Source: Ichthyophonus hoferi (Eukaryota; Opisthokonta; Ichthyosporea; Ichthyophonida; Ichthyophonidae). Taken from it: a stretch of 29,279 bases of DNA. The stretch covers positions 1-29,279 of the forward strand of contig NAOQ01000651.1 of NCBI GenBank assembly GCA_002751075.1. Reading direction: 5' to 3'. Positions 1-11,090 of this stretch are shown here, in pieces. The position numbers and the translations under genes are program-made. A model generated the notes under the pieces. That model was given only the letters and a program-made list of their open reading frames with translations, was not told the DNA's origin and searched no databases. Numbering within the stretch: the first letter of the stretch is position 1; the number at the start of each line of letters is the position of its first letter.

Positions 1-1731
1 TTTCCTTGTATACTGTGTTAGTTAACATTAGCTAACTAACGTCCACCGAGTTCATTAGTTTCCATATATAGGTTGCTACGACATTTATATAATCGTTCAA
101 AGCAGTTGGTACCTGCAAATAAAACTTGAAATCTCCGCACGTGTAAATGATGACGTCACTTTAAATTCTACGCATCCGTATTTGGCTATTTGGTGAGAGC
201 CACATCCGAATCTGAAACTCGTAGCTCAAAGATGCCGTCTGATCTGATTTTGATCTTCCTCTTCTGTTCTGCGAACCTCATCAAATAGTTTGTCCTGTTA
301 ATCTCTTTCGACATTTACTTTAAATAACACAATGCACTTACAAGCTTGAAAAAAATAAGTTTTTTTGTTATGGTCTAGAGCAGAGTTTCCTTAGACATCA
401 TTTCTCCAAATATGCCCCATTGACAAGGCACAATCCGATCTGTGCCTGAACCGGTAAATTTGGTTTGGCGGCAGATGATTCGACTCTCAAAAGCAAAAAA
501 ACCACGTGAATTCATCACATCTTAAAATAACGTAATTGGCTGCCTATACGGAACAGCAGATCAGATAGACTATTTGCGATCAGTTACCTAACAAGAAAGC
601 ACCAAATATGTATTTGTAAAACTCTTGATTTGTCACACATCGGAACTACTTAACACCATATCATAGATAAGTAGTTTGGCAACAACTTCCTATTGACCTT
701 AATGGGTATCTATAACCGAATGGAAGAAAAAGTGGTAACATTAACAAAGGATAATTTATCTAAATATAATGAAGAGCTTAATTCTAGCACTACTTCTTGG
801 CCTAAGATAAGATCATACAGAAAAATAAAAAGAACCAAAATTGAAATTAGTTTAAACAAAGCGTTTGGTTGCCTGAAATGCTGGGTTAGGCCACCTTTAT
901 TAGTGAGCGCTGATGACGAGCAAGGTTCGAATGGTATAATCTGTATTCTGATTTTCAAGTGGGGGAAACTCTTCGTTCAGTTTACTAAAAGCCAACCAGT
1001 CAAGTCTGATATAATTAAACTATTAGAAAATGCTTATCTATGATTATAGTGGTCTAAATCATAGTTACTGTTCATATGAAAATTGCTGTATAAAGCGTCT
1101 TTAAATTAAGAACAATTGTGCCTTCTATATTTGAAGCTGTTAAAGACTTTAGTTCGTCTTGTAACTATTGAGAGCTTCGTAGAACTACTAGAAGATAGAT
1201 AGATACATGATATATCAATTAGAATATACGTTAAGGGTTACAAAACTATTGGTGGCTTTATGCCTAGATCCCCAGATCCTCAATTACTTACATTCTTGAA
1301 ATGGTAGATAAGAAATACTATGTGCTAACAGATAAATACTGATTATGGTTGGACAAGAATCATTGATAATTAAAATGCTTTAAGGGTCAACTAATATTAA
1401 AAGCATTAAATAAATCATGCTAACGTTTATTTTAGTTATGCCAATATTGGTAAATAATCTCTAATTTACTGCTTGCATTTTAAGCGTATCTAAAAATTTA
1501 TGTGGTCATCTGGTGTATATATACTTATTATCTACAGATGCACATAAAACCAATCGGCAAGATTGATGCGTGATAATCTGCTTTGGACAGGTGATCAAAG
1601 CTGTTATGTGTTATTACTATAAGGCATTTGACTAAGATTTTCAACTGTTCTTTATTACTGTCTTTTTTTTTAAAAAAAATACACACTATAAACTATATGG
1701 TATATTTAAATAGATTATAGAAACCTTTAAC
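1..1731. other. Intergenic region upstream of the zinc-finger/SAM gene
   Basis: AT-rich DNA with no recognisable gene. Two small open frames stand out: 702-1043 on the plus strand (listed separately) and 186-314 on the minus strand, a 42-residue frame rich in Lys and Arg with a clean ATG and stop. Neither resembles a family I know. A run of T followed by A lies near 1663-1679. An in-frame TAG about 20 bases before the ATG at 1732 argues that the next gene's visible coding start is correct, unless an unseen upstream coding exon is spliced in. Confidence 0.5.
702..1043 (+). CDS. Hypothetical ORF, 113 residues, unrecognised
   Basis: An ATG at 702 opens a 113-residue frame that ends in TGA at 1041-1043. 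The N-terminal half is Lys/Arg rich. The C-terminal half has a Cys-Leu-Lys-Cys pair, an Asp-Asp-Glu, then alternating hydrophobic residues that could form beta strands. The composition is less biased than that of most chance frames here, and the frame is long for AT-rich intergenic DNA. It could be the last exon of an upstream gene, a decayed element, or chance. No splice partner, promoter or family signature was found, so no function is proposed. Confidence 0.2.
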   Translation: MGIYNRMEEKVVTLTKDNLSKYNEELNSSTTSWPKIRSYRKIKRTKIEISLNKAFGCLKCWVRPPLLVSADDEQGSNGIICILIFKWGKLFVQFTKSQPVKSDIIKLLENAYL

Positions 1732-4700
1732 ATGCAACAAATGTTAAATGACGAAGTTGAAATAGTGCGATGTCACTGGCAAGAATGTAATGAAGTTTTT
1801 CTCAATGTACGCCTTCTCCACCGACATGTTCTTTCAAATCACATAGGAAGTGTTAGAGATGGACAGGAGGTATGTCTACAGTGTAAATGGGAAGACTGCA
1901 AGGAAGCACAAAGTGGCAAAGTATTTCGTAGACGTTATTCAATTACTTCACACATGCTAGTACATGTACCTTTATTCCAATTTAATTGTGAGGTGTGCTC
2001 GCGAGGTTTCAAACGTAAATCCGATCTCAACAAACACGCGCCCTTGTGTAAAAAAGGAGGAGTAGCCGAAGATGATACTCAAGTTGCTATTTGGACGAAG
2101 GAGCAGGTGTGTAATGTGTGTATGTTGAACTATCACAAATGCACTACTGTGGAGCTATAATCGTGTCTTCTGCCACTCTTACTTTACTCGCCCGTCTTAT
2201 ATGTATGATATATGATATGGTCCTGTTGTCGCACATTCACTAAGATAAAGGTTGGGATAAATATTGAGATATACATATTATTGAAGCTATAAACCAAAAT
2301 TTCTATATATTAGTATGTTATTGAGTTGCGGAACTGTATTTACACAGCTTTGTGAACAAACTGCTGGTAAACAGGCTATCAAGAGTAATATTACCAACTT
2401 TAAAACTTACTTTTCAGTTTTGTGATTGACAGGGATATAGGATAGGATATATAGGTGGTATATGGCCACGCACAAACATACATACACACCAGTTAAAAGA
2501 CGTGTAACGGTACCCATATTTATATGCGATGCTATGTTATTTTCTTTTTTAAGGGCATGCAGGTATATTAGAGCTATAATATAATTCCCTTGTTATCTAT
2601 TATCACCTACTATCCTATTTCTATTGACCTTTATCGTTTATGTTTCCCCTCCTTGCTTCTTCTTCTTTCTTTATATTCGATATTATTACATAAACAATAT
2701 ATTGTTTGTACACGTTTTAATTCTGTTTAAATTTATATATATACACACTTTTAGGGAAAGAAGTTTACCTTTCCACTGCCTGACTACAGTGTGATACTTA
2801 TTTTTATGTATCATGCATGTCCTTATACGTTATTAATCAGCAAACACATATTTTTTTATTGGGATTAGTATCTAATATAATATAACACAGATAAGAGATA
2901 GTAGAATAAGACAAGATAGGATTATAGATAGATTATTGTATTTTTTGGGGACAATGGCGTTTATCTCTTTTATGCTGGATCTCATGTGATTTGTGGTTTA
3001 TGTTATTGTTTATTGGTTAAAAGATGTGTAGTTTCATGAATACCTTACTTATATACTTATATACATACACCCTCCCTACACACAGGTGGCACAATGGCTC
3101 CAGGTGACAGGTCAAGCCAGTTTCATTCCCTTGTTTCTAGAGAACGACATAGATGGCAAGCTACTCTTAAATTTAACCCACTCGTTTCTTAAACTAGAGC
3201 TAGATATTAAGAGTGCAGGGAAGAGGGAGGCCCTACTAATGATGATAAATCGGCTGCGAAAGAGCCATATCATCCCATTGGTAGGTATCACGTCATAATA
3301 ACGTCATGCTATATATATATTTATATTACGTAAATGTTGTAGCACTACATTAGCCTATTATAGTAATTTTTAGCCCTTCTAATGTCATAATAACCTAGTA
3401 TATATATATATATATGCCCCAAGAAGTATTGCATGTTGTACAAAGCCTGCAAACCCCTTTTCCGTGGTCACTAGTTACTACTTAGTATTATCTAACCTCT
3501 CATATCATGGAATATTGTACTATATCATGCCTGCTCATGCACTCTTGAATGCAGCTTGGCTATAGACAGGGTGGTTGTGGTGGGCGATCAATAGATATGG
3601 GGCAGTATTTACTGATAAAGAGATGGATGCCACATGACTTATAACAAATCATTCTGAAAGTCTGCGGGTAGGTTATGTAAGAGTCCAATGAACTCAAGTA
3701 GGCTATTGTTTTATTTATTTTCGCTACTATCACTATTATTTCAAGTGGATTAGGCTTCAAAGGCAAGGTTCTGTGCCCGCATATATATATAGCCAATACT
3801 CTACATGTCCCTGCCTACTTCCCATTCGCTCTCCATCCCTACCGCTATCTCATATCCATACACCTATTCACACACCTATTAACATATTAACAGGCCTCTA
3901 CGATATCTGGCGCCAACGCAAATTCACCCAGCTCAGTGAATATCCTCCTATCACCCCATGACTCCCCTGAAGTCTCCCTAGAAATCCCCTATCAACCACT
4001 TCCTAATGGCAACCAAATAGACATCGATCCCTTAACGGGTACTGGTCTATTAGGATCGGATCTACTAGGTCAGAGAGACCCGGCTGACCCGTTTAGAAAT
4101 TGTCTGGCTGCACAGAAGGGATCGGACATTGATCTAGATCTGGTTACTCCATTTAAAGGCTTTGACTGCACGTTTCCTGACGATAGTGATGAACTTAGTT
4201 GTAATAGTAGTGCCCACACCTACTCCCCCGAGGTGACAGTCACTACGCCCCAGAACCAATCTACCGATCAGATGTATCATTCACGTCCACTTTCCAATGA
4301 TATGGGACGTCAAGTTACCAATAATATAGGGAAGGTGGGGGAGGTAAAGAGGATAACAGGACAGGTTAAACGCCCTCTACCGCAGGATGAAGGAAGTGAA
4401 AACAGACCGGATGATATCCCTGCTCAGTTTTTGGCTCAAGTGGCCTTGAGAATGAGTGTCAAGGAGATGCCAATGACCAATAAGGATCTTTTAGGGAGTA
4501 GGTAGCTGTTACATGACTATTGCCTTAGATTTTTTTTAATTTTTAACTATATTTGTTTTTTATTATCCTATCTGGAGATGGCCAATTGGAACTAGCCTAC
4601 CCATCCCTTTTTTAGCATGCTGCAAGTCTTCCTCCAATCAACTTTTACAATATTGCGATTGCATTTTCCTAGCTTTCTATTGAGTAGCTATCTTACGTTA

Positions 4701-7058
4701 TGGGGTGCATGCATGCATTATAGTTGGAACATAATTTGTATATTACTGCCTATACATATATCTTTTTGCATCTATATATTGTATTGTATGTGTTTTTATA
4801 TATGATTTCATATATGCATTACTACACCTAGTTATCTCTCTGCCATGTCCGGTATATGGATGTTGTGCTGCTATATACTAGGCGATAGCAGCTCAGCTAA
4901 GGGACCGTTATGGAATGAAACACACCAAATCAAGTAGTATCAAGTGATTAAAGCGTAGTGATTGTACAGCCTAAGGCCTATTATTCTACAATTACCCTCT
5001 GTTCGTTGTCATTATTCTCCTTCTCTCCTTTTCTTCCTTGCCTTTTCTCTACATATTCGTTTACTAATACCAGTCGTTTCATCTTATTTCTCTTTCTGTC
5101 CCCCCCTTTCCTCTACACTTACCTTTCTATCTTTACTACACCCTCCCCCACCTCCTATCTCTTTTCTCTTCTACTCTCTGTACTCTACAGTATTAGATGG
5201 ATATGGGCCGGATAAGATAGTCGAGGTAGAGGCCATGTTAGACCAGATCACACAAACCATCAAACAGTGCAAAACCAGACGAGAAACATCTGATCCTCAT
5301 CCTATGATGACGCCTGATAGCAGCACATGGCCTTTCGTCTCCTTACCAACTGCCCCATCATGTTCCCCATTGAATACCAATGGTTCTCATACACTCAATT
5401 ATTCAGTTCAACCCCGCCCCACCAAAGCCCGCCAGAACCAATTGAAAGAGTCTATGCATATGGCTATGATGCAATCATCTGCTCCGACCAACTCGAATAA
5501 CTCCGTGTCAAACCTATGGGGCAATAACCTATTGGCCAATAAGATGTCCGATTGGTCTGTTGACAAGCAATCGCCTCTTATCAATCCTAACGATCACATC
5601 TCCCGTAGTTCCTCCCGGAGTGATATGACCCAATCTCAGAATATGCTATATGGCCATGGACAGGGTCTGGGTATAGAGTCATGTCCCTTCTTAAATGAGA
5701 CCGAGTCGGAATATCCACCACCATCCGATTTAAGCAGTAATAAGCAATTTTTTAAATCTAGCAGAGAGCCATTGAGCAGTTCCATTGACGGATTAAAAAC
5801 CAATAATGAAGTGCCATTCACATTCAACTTCTACCCTACCCCCACAAGGTCAATGGCGTCCTCCTTGACACCCCCCTTTTCCTGTCTTCGAGTGATTCCA
5901 CCAGCTGTCCCTGTGTTACCCAATAAGATACAACCTACTGTGTGTACTCATGATAACCTAAATAAGGAAGATACCCAGATTACAGATTCAAACAAAGATA
6001 TATCTTTAAATAACCTGTCAAATGTGGAGGTGGAGGTGGAGGTGGAAGACCAGGTTGATCGACTTACTGTTCATAATGCGACAGACACAAGCCAAAGCGC
6101 AGCTATGCTAACCGTTGAGAGAGATACAAACACTGATATAGAAGTAGATGGAAAAGAAGACCTTGTGGCTAGTGATAATATCAGTCACCTATCTTCTTCG
6201 TTATTTTTGGATAGTTACTCATCTGCCCCTTCAGATTTTCCAGATATTCCTCACATCCCTGACATAGAGTGTTCCAATAGCACCAATGTATGCCAAACAG
6301 AAACTCTACCTAGCAGTGCAAGCACTACCACTACTAGCGAAGTTGATAAGACAATGAAGAAGGAGATAGCACAGTTGGACAAGGCCGACAAGGCCGACAA
6401 GGGAGAAGCGGTAGTTGAACAAGAAGATGGTACAGTTTTGTTGTTATACTTTACTATTTGCGGGATTTCTTTTTCTTCTTTTGTTTTATATCTTCCTTTA
6501 TTAAATATTGATCACGCCAACTTTATGTATGCTTACAGGTCTGGCATACGCTATCTATCACCTACTAGTGCTTCCTATTTTGATTGCATTGCGTGAAGGA
6601 TTAGTGCTGTATAAGGGGACAATCACATGACCTTACGTCTATACCTTACAATAGGAGGTGATCACCTGTGATATACACCTCACCTACACATACACATATA
6701 TATTTGCCTAACCCGCGGCGTATGGGGTTTTACAGCAGTTGCCGACGAACAGGACTATGTCCTACAAACCTTGTGTGATTTGCCCCCCTGTGATTCACCC
6801 TCTTCTACCGAATGCCCCCTGCAAAGGACTTCCTCCCGCGAGCTGGTCGAGGCCTTGGGAAGCTTGACTATAAGCCACCCTCAAGACCCTGTAGAGCCCT
6901 CCATAAGCCCTGCTTCGGCACTTACAAAGATGCATAAGCTTTATAAGTATAACCCCATGTTCAAGAGAATACACGATTGTTTAGCACAACGGGCTGAAAA
7001 GTGTGCAAGAGAACGTGCTGAAAAACGGGATTATGTTACGAAGAATAACCGCATATAG
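1732..7058 (+). CDS. PacC/Rim101-like zinc-finger protein with SAM domain, five exons
   Basis: Probable nuclear transcription factor. Exons: 1732-2106, 3086-3280, 3894-4497, 5191-6429 and 6739-7058; donors GTGTGT, GTAGGT, GTAGGT and GTACAG. The phases agree throughout, giving 910 residues. Fingers: C14-C19-H32-H37, C51-C56-H74-H78 and C86-C89-H102-C106. The segment ITSHMLVHVPL followed by FKRKSDLNKH matches the PacC/Rim101 consensus rather than GLI or ZIC. The SAM domain (about 120-185) spans intron 1: exon 1 ends IWTKEQ and exon 2 starts VAQWLQ, together restoring the SAM start, followed by ENDIDG and a Leu-rich core. The rest is low complexity (Ser, Asn, Asp, Pro) with a short Glu-Val run, an Asp-Lys-Ala repeat and a basic C-terminal helix. 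No YPxL/I motif, which PalA/Rim20 binds in known PacC proteins, was seen. Start chosen because a stop precedes it in frame; an upstream exon remains possible. Introns 309-979 bp. Confidence 0.85.
6539..6630 (+). other. Possible alternative terminal exon with hydrophobic tail
   Basis: Inside the last intron of the zinc-finger/SAM gene a good acceptor (CTTACAG, ending at 6538) is followed by a frame in the right phase for exon 4. It would append 30 residues, including AIYHLLVLPILIAL, and stop at TGA 6628-6630. The segment is hydrophobic enough for a membrane helix. A cassette version using a weak GTGAAG donor near 6593 would also keep phase with the last exon. No conservation supports either; the exon 4 to 6739 junction remains the primary model. 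Confidence 0.3.
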
Positions 7059-7202
7059 AGCATGGATATAAATCATAAATCATACTACGTCATAGGATTC
7101 ACTAGAGTACTATGAATGGGGTCGGGGTGGGGCAGTCTTATGTAAATATATATTTTAACGAGCTACTTTTTGTAAAAGTATTAAAAGATTTACTATTGTA
7201 CA

Positions 7203-7208
7203 AATAAA
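7203..7208 (+). terminator. Candidate poly(A) signal AATAAA
   Basis: AATAAA lies about 145 bases after the stop codon of the zinc-finger/SAM gene, followed by T-rich and A-rich sequence. Position and motif fit a polyadenylation signal, but the hexamer is common in DNA this AT-rich. Confidence 0.4.
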
Positions 7209-8227
7209 AGTCGTAAATTTTAACGAAATTTTATAATAGTTGTTTCTTAAAATTGGTATTGAACTCAAGGCAGGTCACTGATGGTTGAAAGCGCATTTAT
7301 TCTTGTGGAAGTAATGTAATGGTATAGTATTCTTAGCAAGAATACATAAAAACAATATGATGTACATACAGTACACTGTAGCATCAAATCGTACATATAT
7401 GTTGCCCAACCGCAAATATAAGTACACTAAACCAATAGTCGCCACTAATTAGTAATTAAAGCTATGCAGTTGTCTTTGTTTTACTGACAGACCACGGGTT
7501 TGGTTATATCCATCAGATTGCCACTCTTAGTCTCGTTTAGTCTTTGGATAATTTTTTGTTATTTAATCCATCATTTAATTAAGCAATTTCTCGACTGGTT
7601 AGCTATGCACCATTGCCTAATTTATTTATTTTAATCGACTATTCAATTGATTGTTTGATTAGTTCTCTTTCAGTAACCTGCTCATTGCATATTTAATTAT
7701 CCATGTAATACCTCATAGCATGACATACCGTAACATATCATAGCATGTATCCATTTAGTTACTTAGGTAAGTTAATTTGCAATTTATGTGTTTTATAGGT
7801 TTTACGGTATCTTATCTTATTTAACAACTTTAATTAACCCGAATACAGTCATTGTGGGAATCCCTTTGACAGCTAATCATACTAGTCCAATTACACTATA
7901 GCAGCTTTACGCTTGGGGCCTTATCCCCTTATGGTATATCTTTCCCAATCTTACATATGATAGGATATATATAGGATTATAAGTGTATGTAGTATTATAG
8001 TTTAATAGGTGAGTTTCATTTTCATTACTTATTTTAAAGGATTATGTGCCCTGCAAGCTTGTTCTTATTCTTTATTCCGCAATGATTGGACAATGGCGCA
8101 CCGGGTCGTACATACAAATCAACTTAGGATATATGATATATATAGTTTAAACACTTGGCCTCACTCGTTACAATATAAAAGAAAACTAGCTGTGCTAGTA
8201 GTATTCCTGATGGCTCTAAACACAGTA

Positions 8228-8376
8228 ACAATTAGAAACAATGAAATACCTAAATAAGCAAAACGACCGGTACACATTTGATTGAGAGAGCAACCTCGTT
8301 CTATACAACGATTAGAAATAATGAAATACTCCAAAAAAAGCAAAATGATCGATACATCTGTTTGAGAGAGCAGCCA
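8228..8376. repeat. Diverged tandem direct repeat, two copies, period 80 bp
   Basis: The first copy starts near 8228 and the second near 8308. Matching blocks are ATTAGAAA.AATGAAATAC, AAGCAAAA.GA.CG.TACA and TTGAGAGAGCA. The copies differ by scattered substitutions and small indels, so this is an old duplication. No coding role is apparent. Confidence 0.7.
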
Positions 8377-9060
8377 ACATTCTTGCTTTCTTATTAAATA
8401 ATTAGTTCACTTGGTTAATAAATCTGCATAGTTGTATTCATTATTGGTTGTCAATAGGGCGGAATATAAAGATTATTATTGGTTAATACAACGCATGAGA
8501 TTACAAAGACACACTAGAGTTGTCTGATTTTACCGCAATGCATACATAAGTACTATTTTGTTCTCATTTAAATGGCAAATAAATCAATTCCTCATTGATG
8601 TAACTAACATACCACAAACTGTGTATTGATGTAAACTATGTATTGTTATTGATGTCGACAAATCGATTTACTTATTAAAGAACGGTATCCTATTAACTAA
8701 TAAGAATTCGTTATTATCAGAATTTCGCAGTTAACGATCTTATAACAAACTTTGGCAATCTACGTGGACAAACATGAGACATTTAGCCAATTAACAAATA
8801 CATTATATGGGTGATTGATGATTAGATGCACAAAGATGTTATGGTGGTGTACTACTATATATAATAGATATATATATCTTAATATATATCCTATTGGGTG
8901 GCAAGAAAAGGAAGGAACCAATGGATGAATAGATAATACCAACAAAGTATAACAGTGAAGTTGATAATAAATATATATCGTATAACATACCACACGCAAC
9001 AAATAAATAACATATGTACAACATGTAACATATGTAACATATATATATACACCATCTAGC

Positions 9061-9275
9061 ATATATAGGGGTTTTCTATAAAAAAATAAGTTTCGCGATG
9101 AAAATTATATTTTTCCAGATCAAAAAGAGAGCAAATAAATTGAAATTTCTTGCGTCTTTTATTGTAATAAAAAACCACTAGCTCAAAAAAAATCTTATTA
9201 TCTGTTGTGATAAGTAATATAGTTTTCAAGAGAATATATAATATAATTCCTTCTAAATGAAAAGAATAACTTAAA
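9061..9275 (+). repeat. Left terminal inverted repeat of the Tc1-like element
   Basis: It pairs with the reverse complement of 10918-11090. Shared blocks include AGGGGTTTTC, GCAAATAAATTG versus ACAAATAAATTG, GTCTTTTATTGTA, ACTAG.TCAA versus ATTAGTTCAA, TGTGATA.GTAATATAG and ATAATTCCTT. The left copy has about 35 extra bases near 9080-9125, which explains its greater length. Repeats this long are known in some Tc1/mariner subgroups. Confidence 0.8.
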
Positions 9276-9422
9276 AAATATTTAAATACGCACATATATG
9301 ATTGATATAACATACGTAGCATCCTTTTACTGGACACATGTTACACCTTAGAAAACTACTAGGTTGAGTATAAATTGAAAGAAAAGTTATATATATATAT
9401 ATTAAAAAAACATATATATAAT

Positions 9423-10870
9423 CATGACAAGCGTCCAAAGCTATTGTTAAATAAGCAAAGATGAAAGAAGAAGGATAAAGGATAAAGGATAATACTCTTG
9501 AAAGCATATCTGTTAAGGATATCGCGGAGGCCTTAGTACCTACCAAACGATTTATAAAATTTTGAAGAGATTCAATGAATCAAACACAACTGCTGTGCGG
9601 CCTAAGGTCGGGGATAGAAAATTAAAGCTCTCGTCTTATCATCTTATCAGTAACTAGAATTATTTACCTAGGTCAACAATAATTGCCTCTTAAGTATTGG
9701 AAATAGGATAGTATCTGTCATACTGAGTTATATCAGATAGTGGTCGTCAGATAAAGGGCAAGCTAACGCTCTCGTCAACTGCTCTTGAATCTCTCTCTCT
9801 CTATAGACGTAATATAAAAACATAAAGCACATCAATAAAATGATAAACGGTTACGACTGAAAACAGTCAAATGTGATGGTTGGCCCGATATTATTTATAG
9901 TTGTTTTTGTTCCTTTCAACATCTTCCAATCTTTGCTTAAGGTGACATCAACAATAGCCTAAATGGGACCATTCATAAACATTCTTATTGGCTAATACAA
10001 TATATCATTATAATCGAGCCCTTGTCTGATCTTATTTTAATATTTTATGCTACCATGTCCTTATTTGGATGGCCCCGTCTCTTATCACAAAGGAATAAGC
10101 TGTAGAAAAAGACATTGAACGTTTTGGTTCCAGCATTAAGATTTTCTGATCTTCCAACAATAACTATAGTCCTAGAGAAATTTTCTAAAAGTGCTTCAAC
10201 TTCCGCCATAAAAAGGATCCTATTAGATTTTTATTACACAGTGAAAAACCTAATACCTGTGCCGAAGCGTAGAAATGATGGAACTACGAGCGAAAAGCGT
10301 TTTGATTACGCTAGTCGGTTCAGGGAGCTGGAGCAGAATACGGAGGATAAAAAAATTATTTTGCGACGAAGTTGGATTTTCAGTCTCCACTCGACTAAAA
10401 AAAGAATGATCCCGCATTGGAACTTCTCCAAATGTTTCTGTAGCTGCTCCACGAAGCAGAAAATTTTCGATCTTCGTGGTCGTAAATAAATATGATATTT
10501 TATACCACAAAATTCATGATAAAGCAATTTGTGGGAAGACTGTAAACCTTATTTAGTAAATTTGAAAAAGATGTGACGAAAAAGGAATCGCTAATCCTGT
10601 TTTTATCCTCGACAGCGCGAGGATTCATTATTATTCTGGCCTTCAAATTGTTATTGAGTACTAGAATTTAAACCTGTTTTATCTTCCTCCTTATCCATCT
10701 TTTTTTGAATACTATTGAAGTTGCTTTTTCGGTTTGAAGAATTTGGTTGTTAGGTCGAAATGCAGAACTGAAGCGGAGTTGAAGAGCGTGATGAATTTAA
10801 AGTTTCTGGAGATCACTGCTGGACACTGTGATAGTTTTTACAGTCAAATACTGAAATATATATTACATTA
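9423..10870 (+). pseudogene. Broken Tc1/IS630-like transposase
   Basis: Pieces in several plus-strand frames read in family order. First helix-turn-helix at about 9515-9640: DIAEAL, then TIYKILKRFNESNTTAVRPK and a basic segment. Second helix-turn-helix at about 10140-10270: STSAIKRILLDF, then NLIPVPKRRND. Next FDYASRFRELE, then the first catalytic block CDEVGFSVSTR (Asp codon at 10365), then NPVFILDSARIH (second Asp at 10611), YLPPYPSFF, and NTIEVAFSV with the Glu at 10717. The Asp-Glu interval of about 35 codons fits DD34E-type enzymes. Internal stops and frame changes separate nearly every block. About 470 bp between 9650 and 10120 has no transposase similarity and may be a later insertion. 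Not functional. Confidence 0.85.
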
Positions 10871-10917
10871 GGAAAGAAGAGAAACGATTATGTAGTAATT
10901 ATTATGCATATAATAAT

Positions 10918-11090
10918 TATTGAGTTTTCTTTTTATTTTAAAGGAATTATAATCGCTTGAAAGCAAAGCTATATTACATATCACAGAAAACAAAATATTT
11001 TCTGTTGAACTAATAGTCTTTTAATACAATAAAAGACATAAAAAACTGCAATTTATTTGTTTTCCTTTCGATCGAAAACCCCTTTGTTAG
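10918..11090 (-). repeat. Right terminal inverted repeat of the Tc1-like element
   Basis: Its reverse complement aligns over about 165 bases with the left repeat, with the outermost shared block GAAAACCCCT at 11074-11083. The inner limit is near AAGGAATTAT (10941-10950), which matches ATAATTCCTT on the left. Confidence 0.8.

Larger units (their letters stand above)
7059..9060. other. Intergenic region between the zinc-finger/SAM gene and the transposon
   Basis: After the presumed 3' UTR this stretch is AT-rich with no convincing gene. Small frames near 8009-8257 and 8760-9062 have biased, hydrophobic or Tyr-rich translations typical of chance frames. A diverged 80-bp tandem repeat lies at 8228-8376. 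The last 200 bases before the transposon are TA and ACATATGT rich. Confidence 0.6.
9061..11090 (+). mobile_element. Degenerate Tc1/mariner (IS630-like) DNA transposon, about 2.0 kb
   Basis: Long terminal inverted repeats frame a broken plus-strand transposase. Both ends read AGGGGTTTTC inward (9067 on the left; its complement at 11074-11083 on the right), and TA dinucleotides just outside could be the target-site duplication used by this superfamily. The transposase relic keeps two helix-turn-helix pieces and recognisable DDE blocks. Many frame breaks and about 470 bp of non-transposase DNA in the coding region show that the copy is inactive and old. Exact ends are uncertain by several bases. 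Confidence 0.85.

Noticed and set aside
890-960. Possible tRNA because of GGTTCGAAT near 925
   Set aside because: No A-box, cloverleaf pairing or acceptor stem could be drawn around it.
4962-5190. Upstream extension of the exon-4 frame of the zinc-finger/SAM gene (Ser/Leu/Pro-rich reading)
   Set aside because: This is the pyrimidine tract before the acceptor at 5190; the translation is low complexity, and the exon-3 to exon-4 phase fits only a start at 5191.
10250-10527. Minus-strand frames opposite the transposase
   Set aside because: They are antisense shadows of the plus-strand transposase relic.
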